Source: Volutella citrinella
Lineage: Eukaryota > Ascomycota > Sordariomycetes > Hypocreales > Nectriaceae
Direction of reading: 5' to 3'
NCBI GenBank assembly: GCA_034401135.1
Contig: JAWZSP010000001.1
Span: 1,302,001 to 1,366,000, forward strand
DNA length: 64,000 nucleotides
A program made the position numbers and the translations under genes. Of the stretch, positions 57,296-64,000 are shown piece by piece (within the stretch, counting starts at the first letter, position 1; each line of letters starts with the position of its first letter). A model generated the notes under the pieces. It made no database searches. It was not told the origin of the DNA and saw only the letters and a program-made list of their open reading frames with translations.

Positions 57296-60200
57296 ATGAC
57301 TGCCGATGACACAATGACGCGCTTGCCTGACTATGCACCCCCCCCCGGCGACGGCCTCGAAGACGGCCCGGGCGAGACGATTGAGGAGCGCTGCTTCTCG
57401 GCGGCCCTCATCTGCCTCGAGGGCCACTACACCCAGTCCCCTCCCATGGGGCCGCAGACGGCTGCAAGGGTGAACTCGATGATCTCAAAGACTCTGGAGA
57501 AGACGCACACTCTTCGGAAAGCGCGGTATGTCCATCCCTTGGGCCTGGGGTTAGGATGGAGAGCCACTGGTTGCTGACCAAGACCCTAGTGAAGCGTTAT
57601 CACGGAATGTCGCTGTCTGGATATGGCTCACAAGAATATTTGCAGCAGCCATCCCGAGCCTGACAACTAGGTCTGTGGGACCTCTTTCGAGCCTCAACGA
57701 CCCCGACAAGGGCGTGACGCCTCATGAGAGCACGGCCTTGATTGTCATGAACCACGCCTCGATCAAGGAGGACCTGGGCACACTCATCAAGCTGATGCAC
57801 ATTGCCCGAAACCTGCTCGTCAATGCCGAGCCCGAGGTACCTCAGGACATCTGTGCAGCAGTCCACTTTGACCAGATGCTGTATCAGACCATCATCTTAT
57901 GTGTAAATGTCACCAGCAAAGGCTACGATGGCGAGATCTTGGATGAAACACAGAGGCTCAAGCTCAGTGACATCACAGAATTATGTATGTGTTTGCTACT
58001 GTTACTAGTCACATATGAGGAGTTGAGAAGACTAACAGATGGCCAGACAAGAAACTCTTGGTTACGTCGCTCCAACAGGCACACAACTGGACGGCCAAGC
58101 ATGACAGGAATAAAATGTCCTTTTGGTTTGACGTCCTGTTTGACGATGATGGCGCGCTCTCGGGTCCCGAAGAGGGTCTCGGAGATGGCTCAGGGTTCCG
58201 ACCGGATGTTGCGAAGCAGCAGGTCCAGCACTGGCTAGATCGCAACTCCAAGATGTGCGACACGGCACGGAAGCTGCTCAAGGATTACACTACGAACCAT
58301 GCGGACAAACCACCCGGGAATTTGGCAGCCATCCGGCCCCTGGCCTGGAATTGGTTGCCCGAAGGCTCTGTTGAGATCCCCGGCGACATTGATACGAGCG
58401 AAGAGAAGTTCAACCCAGTTTGGAAACAGGATGAGCCCGACAAGTTTGAACAGGACCGAGCCTACGGGCGAGTGTCGCGAGAGATTGACACCTGGTGGCT
58501 GCGAGCCCGCGATCCCAACTATGAGGATTGGGTGGTAGGCATGCCGTCGGTCGAGTTTGCGGCGAGCCGCACCGAGCACTGCAAGAACAACCTCGTGCAC
58601 CGATATGCTCATTCTTACGGGGCAGAGCATTCGCCGCCATCGGGAGTTGTGGAGGAGCTATCAGACCACGAGCATTGCCACCACTGCGAACACGATCATG
58701 AACACGACGATGAGCATCACCATCATGATGATGACGACGACGATGAGCATACCCACGACCATGACCACGATCACGATCACGACCACGACCACGACGACGA
58801 GCATGACCATGATCACGACCATGAGCATGACCATGGATGTGAGTGCGAGTGCGAGTGCGATCACCATCACCACCACCATCACCACCATCACGATCATGAT
58901 CATGATGACTACACGCATGACTACGTAGACGACATGATGGATGATGACGAGGCCGACGACGACGAATCCTATGGGGAGGGCCCATTGACTGGCCTATTGA
59001 CCGAAGTACCAAACATCCTTGACCCCAAGCAGATTGAGGCATTGCACATGATTGTGAAATCGTGCATTCTGGATAACGCAGGCTCAGGCTTGACGAAAGC
59101 AGGCGAAAATCTGCAGAAGACTCGGTGTAGGATGTTCCTAGCCCTCGATTGCGGAAAGAGCCTGCTGAGGGAGATGCTGGTATTCATCGCTGTCTGGGAG
59201 AAGGATGAGCAGTCTCTCATCTTCCAGGTCACGACGCAGATCATTGAGGCCATCCACCATAGCGCACTCATCCCGTATGCGTGGAACTCGTTACGGATCC
59301 CCAAGGATGTCATCAGCCCTGCACAGACGGTGCTTCTCAGACTTGTGAACCACATGTTCCGGGCAAGAGTTAACAATAACAACAACAATAACAGCAGCAG
59401 CAGCAACAACAACACCAACAACAACACCAGCAGCAGTGGTAACAACGCCACCAGTGGCAGCAACGGCCCAACCACTAACGCCAGCAACAGCGGGCGAGAG
59501 ACGAAGGACAATACCAGGGACATCAAGTTGGTCCACTTCTTCTTCAGCTTCTTCCGCAGCCGGATCGTCCCCGAGTGTGCCGCCCTGATGCACCTCCAAG
59601 CGCAGATCAGAGAGGAGAATTGCGACCCGTCAGAGTTCCCTGTCGACAGCTGGGACATGGAACGAGCCCGGGATGGCCTGGCGCAGTATCTGGATTTCCT
59701 CACGACAGTCGCTGAGACAATGGACACGAGACAGAAGCTCATCGAGTGGGAGGCGGTCTATGATCTGATTACCCTCCTCAGCGGACTGGAGGCGGGCGTG
59801 CCCAAGAAGCCTCTCATTGAATTGCCCAAGCGATCACCGCGAGCAGCTAGCGGCGGTGCGGGTGGCAATGACAGCAACAAGGGGAGTGGCAGCAACGGCA
59901 ACAATGACGGCAACCCCATGGTCGAAAGGCCATACTCGACGGCGAATGATGGGCTCCCTCCGTCGCCGCCGCCGCCGCCGTTGCAGGAGCCGGCGCACAA
60001 GTTTCCGTGGTCAGGCATCAAGGGCCAGATCTTCACCATTATTGCGACGCTGCTCCAGCCCCCACCAGGCCAGAGCAGTCCCGGAAACCCGGACGTCCAG
60101 ATGCAGATGGTGAAGAACTGCGGAATAGTGCCCCTGTTGAATTGTTGCGCATACGATGACCACAACCCATTCGCCAAGGAGAGGGTGACGATCTGCCTCA

Positions 60201-60472
60201 AGTGGCTGCTGGACGGGTGTGAGGCGGCCAACGACTTCTTCCGGGACCTAGTCAACCTCACGCCGCAGCCCAACCTCAAACCTCCGGCGGGTGGCGCGAC
60301 CATGTCGACAATCAAGGTGGACGGTATCGACGGCGAGGTGAAGGTGCAAGTGCGGTCGGCGACTTCAGGTCCGAGGGCACAGGACACGACGGACATTGTG
60401 GGGGACACGGCCCGGCTCAACATCAACCAGCCAAGCGGGCGCGGGAGCCTGGAGGATGACTTCATGGCTTGA
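57296..60472 (+). CDS. Ataxin-10 / Ctr86-like protein with large His/Asp-rich insert
   Basis: Three exons, 57296-57525, 57590-57984 and 58047-60472, with GTATGT donors and TAG/CAG acceptors, give 1,016 aa. The start MTADDTMTRLPDY is the first ATG after about 390 ATG-free bases. The N-terminal 370 residues are helical (ARM-like) in character. At about 414-516 lies an extreme His/Asp/Glu tract, containing HDHDHDHDHDHDHD, CECECECD and ten consecutive His, encoded by near-repeating GACCAC/GATCAC units. An Asn/Ser-rich run follows (about 650-690). Residues about 858-940 match the ataxin-10 C-terminal domain (PF09759): KFPWSGIKGQIFTIIATLL, then MVKNCGIVPLLNCC and DDHNPFAKERVTICLKWLL. Ataxin-10 proteins act in cytokinesis and cell survival in animals, and the yeast member is Ctr86; the molecular role is poorly known. 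The His tract could bind Zn, Ni or Cu, which is inference. The C-terminal family call is rather sure. Confidence 0.85.
58661..58970 (+). repeat. His/Asp-encoding low-complexity tract within ataxin-10 homologue
   Basis: About 310 nt of GACCAC, GATCAC, GATGAC and CATCAC units encode about 100 residues that are mostly His, Asp and Glu. A short GAGTGC run encodes CECECEC (58841-58860). The reading frame is kept throughout. Confidence 0.9.
59371..59495 (+). repeat. Asn/Ser-encoding AAC/AGC microsatellite in ataxin-10 homologue
   Basis: AACAACAACAATAAC and AGCAGCAGCAGC runs encode an Asn/Ser/Thr-rich linker of about 40 residues between helical segments. Confidence 0.85.
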
Positions 60473-63329
60473 CGAAGGCGCCATTGGATATGATGTTGGC
60501 AACAAGTGACTTGTCAAGTGTCGACGGGGTGTGGATGGAATCAAAATGGGATGGCGTATTCCGAAGTGACCAGCCGGATGGAAGCTCTATGGCAATTCCG
60601 ATGGCAGAAATACAATGACAACTACCAAATAAATCAGATCAAAGGAAACAAAACTCCGCCTTACTCTGAAACAATGTGGGATGGACGCCCGTGTAGGTCT
60701 TGATTGCACCGGGGAACCGAGGGTGGGAAGAGTGCCTAGGCGGTGGCCGTTGGCTGTGGCGGGGGGCTCCAAAATGCTGACGGGCCGCCGGATGAAGCCG
60801 CTCATGCTTAATCTGCTTGATCCACTCAGTGGTACGGGCCTACGGGGTCCCGTCTGGACTAGCGCCCGAGCTGGCCGACGACAAGCTGACAATGGGCCTG
60901 GTCTGGTCGTGGTGGCTCATGACAATTCTCGCGGAAATCACACTTGACACGGCGGCCTCCAGCCTTGCCTGAATCTCATCTGGCGTGCAGTGCGTAGCCG
61001 TATCGCGTAATGGTATTGTTAAACGTGCGTCTTGTGTTACACAGCATTAGGCGTCCGTGGCGCCGCGGCACTTGTGTGTCTCCCCCGGTCGTGGGCTTCC
61101 CATGGGCTCACCATTGTTTTTATCCATCACTCACTCGCTGCATACGCCACCACGCCGAGTCGCTGGTGGTGAGAAAAGTGGAAATACTAAGAAGTGTCAC
61201 TGCGATGTTTATGTGTGGGGCCTGATACTGGCCAACACATTTGTTGAGAGGCCCAGCCGTACTGCAGCACGAGTAATAACAAAGCCCGAGTGACAGCGAC
61301 AACGGATCCGGAGGGGCAGAGCCGAGTACCTACCGCGTAAGGAGCGGGGGATGCTGCAGAGCCTCATTCTTATTCGGGGTAGAGTGCGTGCCCCTCATCC
61401 GGCGCCGACCTCTCTCGCCACCTCGCCAGCTGTCCCTGTTTATTCCCAGCCCTCTCTGACGCGGTTGGCTCCAGCAGAAATGACGGTGCCTACCGGCGGG
61501 TTGAACGTGTCGCGGTTATCTTGAGACTCGGCCTCATGATTGTTGCCGACGGGAGTCTCACCCCTCGCAGATTGGGCCCGGCGATGGTAGTTCTGAGTCA
61601 TTCCAGTACAAATGAGAGGCTCACGGATGATTGAAGACCTCTCAGAAACCCAGAGGCTGATTGGTGAAAGGAGGGGGATGGGTTCCGAGCTTCAGTGCCC
61701 GCCATGCATGGGAGGTATGGCCGACATCCCACGCCGCACACCAGCACTGATAGCACTCATCCGCACTGGCCGGAGGTCTGCCTGAGGAGTGGACCGATGC
61801 GACGGTGTGGCTTGTAGCACGACGCACTCCTCTGGGGATGCCTGCCGTCTTGCGCATGGGCAGCGGGGGAAGGAGGCGGACAAAGAAGAGGAAAAGTGTA
61901 AGGGAAGGAAGGAGCTTTGCTGTGAGCTCTCCTGCCGCTTCGCCTAATCTACTAGGTACTATAGCTCCCGCAATCCTCGACCACCAACGTCCAGTCTGAC
62001 ACTCAGGGCCTGCTCGGACTCGTCACCCTGCGTCCCCCACGGCAGCTCGTATCTTCCCTTCTTCTTGCTACCTACCTAAACGTGATGCCCAGCAATCCTC
62101 CTTTTGGGCCACGCTCACCAAGTCGCACCATATGCCACGAGCTGGACCTCCCAGTGGTAAAAATGCCTCCTTGCCCAGGTAGGATTAGTGAGTAGGTAGG
62201 CAAGCATTGGCTTGTCATACGGCTTACCCTGCCCTCAGTCCGGGACGTTGACGAATGGAAATTACAACACCAACACCGGCCATCCATGCTCCTTCACTGC
62301 GAAAGAGCCACCCTCGTGTCCTTGGCCCGTTCTGCCTCGCGGGCTGTTCGAGGCAAAGCAGTTAAACACCAATGAAACGACCAGTAATGAGTGGCCTTTT
62401 GCTCCTGGACAGCGCTGAGCTGGGCCGGTCAGCATTTACTTGATTGCCTCGTCTGCCTCTCTCTCCGCTTCCAAAACTCACCCCCCCCTCCCTCAGTGAC
62501 CTGGGCCTGGTCGATTCGCTTTTTAACAAGCCGTGCAGATACATTCCCATATCTAATACAACTTGCCCCGTCATTCCTGGGAGACCTGCCCCTCCCCCGC
62601 ATCCACCTGGCTCCTATATCAGACAGCCTTGGCCCCAAGTGCCGCCTAGCTAGCCCAGCTAACTCCGCGCAGCCCGGTCGAGAGAGCCCGGTCGAGCGAG
62701 CCTGGTTAAGAGAACCTGGCCAAGAGAGCACCACACACCACTCCCAAGCTCCCAAATTCTCACCCCAGCCTTTGTTGTTGAAAAGTTCCACTCGACACAA
62801 CTCGACACGACACCCCGCCAGTGGCGACCTCAAGGACTCTCGAGACTCTCGCGCGGAGGCACACGATTGGCCACTACGGCTGTTGGTTGTCCATGGCACT
62901 GTCGATACGGAATCATCAGCGTCTCTATGTTGAGACCAATTTATGTCTGGGACCGTGTACGTGACCACCCCATCCAACCAAGCTCCGCCACCACTCAGAT
63001 ACAAGATTCGCCGAGTCGCCATTGCCAGCTCCCCTCGCACGGATTGAAACCCTGGCTTCCTCCATCGGCCTTCTCTCATTCACTAAAGACACAATTCCTT
63101 CGCTATAGCGCCGACACAAGACCGAGTCACCTTGTAAGGCCCAGTCTTACCCCTACACTCCTTGCCGTCGGGAGAAGCCCACCAAAACCGCCATATCCCC
63201 AGTGGTGACCACATCCACTGGCTCCTACCTCCCGCCGACGCTTGGTCGAGAGGGTAGCTGCTCCTCTCTGACCTAGAATCTAGGATTCGTTCATGACCTC
63301 CGATACGAACCTGCTCCCCTACCAGCTCT
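60473..63329. other. Intergenic region between ataxin-10 homologue and the right-end gene
   Basis: About 2.9 kb. The left part carries the ataxin-10 3' UTR. The right part is pyrimidine-rich from about 62420 and is poor in ATG on the + strand (none from 62945 to 63292), so it is probably the promoter and leader of the gene at 63330. A 216-codon antisense frame (62429-63079) looks like chance. No RNA gene was seen. Confidence 0.5.
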
Positions 63330-64000
63330 ATGAGGCTCGCCCGACACAGGAATCCCACTCTCCGCACCCCCCAAGCCTTCTCACCCATGCCGCGCGAGGA
63401 TTCGAATACTCGCAATCGGCGTTACCATAAGAGTCTAATCAACCAACGTGGAAGGCCGTTGCGTTCAGCTGGCCCTGGCCGTCCTCCCTTGGACGCTGTC
63501 TCGACTGCTGAGAACTACACAACTCATGCTCGACCCTCGCCTGCCGGATCGCTAAACGTGCAAACCCTGGTTAGCGATCCTCGGCGGCAACGGCGTCCCA
63601 AACCCCGAACGGCTTCGAGTACGCCAATGACCACTGATCCGAGCCATGGACAAGCAGTTCGCCAACAAGGGCAAGCAACTGTCACCGCCATTGGCCTAGG
63701 GTTATCAGGGGTAGTTGAGCGACTCCGATGTTCGGAAGCTGAGGAGCCAGATCTGTTGGTTATTAGCCAAGAGGACTCCAACAATCTTCGCCTTGAACCG
63801 ACCATTCATCCAGACACTGTCCTACGGCTATCGCAAAACCAGCAAGTGGTTATCAAGGCAAAAACTGCACTTCCGCTCAAGTATGGCCATAAAATTCGGT
63901 TTATGCCGGCCTTCGTCTCGGAGAATCTTGGATCGGGAACCATATACTTGGGCCCCAACATTATGGAGGCCCTGGGTATTATCTCACGTAAGTTTCCTTG
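63330..64000 (+). CDS. Unrecognised protein, 5' part (cut by window end)
   Basis: An open frame runs from 63297 to the end of the window. In-frame ATGs are at 63330 and 63387, and I take the first. At least 219 residues are encoded up to a possible GTAAGT donor at 63988. The first 100 residues are basic and disordered (RPLRSAGPGRPPLD, RRQRRPKPRTASS). A folded segment follows with LLVISQEDSNNLRLEPTI, VVIKAKTALPLKYGHKIRF and GTIYLGPNIMEALGII. The YLGP...LG ending is faintly like the ILGxDfL strand of retropepsin-type aspartic proteases, but there is no DTG or DSG motif, so I do not assign a function. Another ATG at 63293 opens a 45-codon frame that overlaps the chosen start; it could be an upstream ORF or part of a different splice form. 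The long open frame and codon use suggest a real gene. Confidence 0.5.
   Translation, partial: MRLARHRNPTLRTPQAFSPMPREDSNTRNRRYHKSLINQRGRPLRSAGPGRPPLDAVSTAENYTTHARPSPAGSLNVQTLVSDPRRQRRPKPRTASSTPMTTDPSHGQAVRQQGQATVTAIGLGLSGVVERLRCSEAEEPDLLVISQEDSNNLRLEPTIHPDTVLRLSQNQQVVIKAKTALPLKYGHKIRFMPAFVSENLGSGTIYLGPNIMEALGIISRKFP

Noticed and set aside
58969..59742. 257-codon antisense frame (hydrophobic Leu/Val-rich) over the ataxin-10 homologue
   Set aside because: It is the reverse of the Asn/Ser-coding AAC/AGC repeats (which read as GTT/GCT). The sense strand has a conserved domain.

Overview
This window looks like nuclear DNA from a filamentous ascomycete, most likely a Sordariomycete and plausibly Hypocreales. 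Genes have short introns (about 50-180 nt) with GTATGT/GTAAGT donors, CTRAC-type branch points and CAG/TAG acceptors. Codon use is C/G-biased, promoters are pyrimidine-rich, and the families are typical of Pezizomycotina (Pho85-type cyclin PclA, Met10, Fungal_trans_2 regulator, PF10017 methyltransferase, fungal-form ataxin-10). The lineage is inferred from style and protein resemblance; no search was possible. There is no sign of bacterial or viral DNA.

I support twelve protein genes, two cut by the window ends. Left to right: the C-terminal end of a calcineurin-like phosphoesterase (3-425, +); a PclA-type cyclin (8566-9705, +) preceded by a 2.0 kb stretch with no ATG on its own strand; a P1B copper ATPase (14086-17609, -); a GltP/EAAT-type dicarboxylate/amino-acid symporter (20724-22296, +, 3 exons); the sulfite reductase flavoprotein Met10 (23475-26645, +); a sarcosine/fructosyl-amino-acid-oxidase-type flavoenzyme (33708-35274, -, 3 exons); a C2H2 zinc-finger protein whose last finger is visible only after splicing (39222-40238, -, 3 exons); a Fungal_trans_2 regulator (42402-45235, +, 7 exons) tail-to-tail with an EasF/EgtD-type SAM methyltransferase (45461-46601, -, 2 exons); methylthioadenosine phosphorylase (54841-55985, -, 3 exons) head-to-head with an ataxin-10 homologue carrying a very large His/Asp tract (57296-60472, +, 3 exons); and the 5' part of an unrecognised gene (63330-64000, +).

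The genes do not form one pathway. Met10 (sulfate assimilation) and MTA phosphorylase (methionine salvage) share sulfur metabolism but lie 28 kb apart. The regulator and methyltransferase pair, with the C2H2 gene close by, is the only arrangement resembling a small specialised-metabolism locus, and no synthase or terpene backbone gene is present. More than half of the window is gene-free, GC-rich intergenic DNA (0.4-6.6, 9.7-14.1, 17.6-20.7, 26.6-33.7, 35.3-39.2, 46.6-54.8 and 60.5-63.3 kb) without transposase or reverse transcriptase ORFs, tRNA or rRNA that I could see. These gaps hold simple repeats and recurring short motifs such as TACTCCGTA/TACGGAGTA.

The most unusual signal is the 2,002-nt ATG-free stretch before the cyclin. 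It implies an exceptionally long leader kept clear of upstream start codons.
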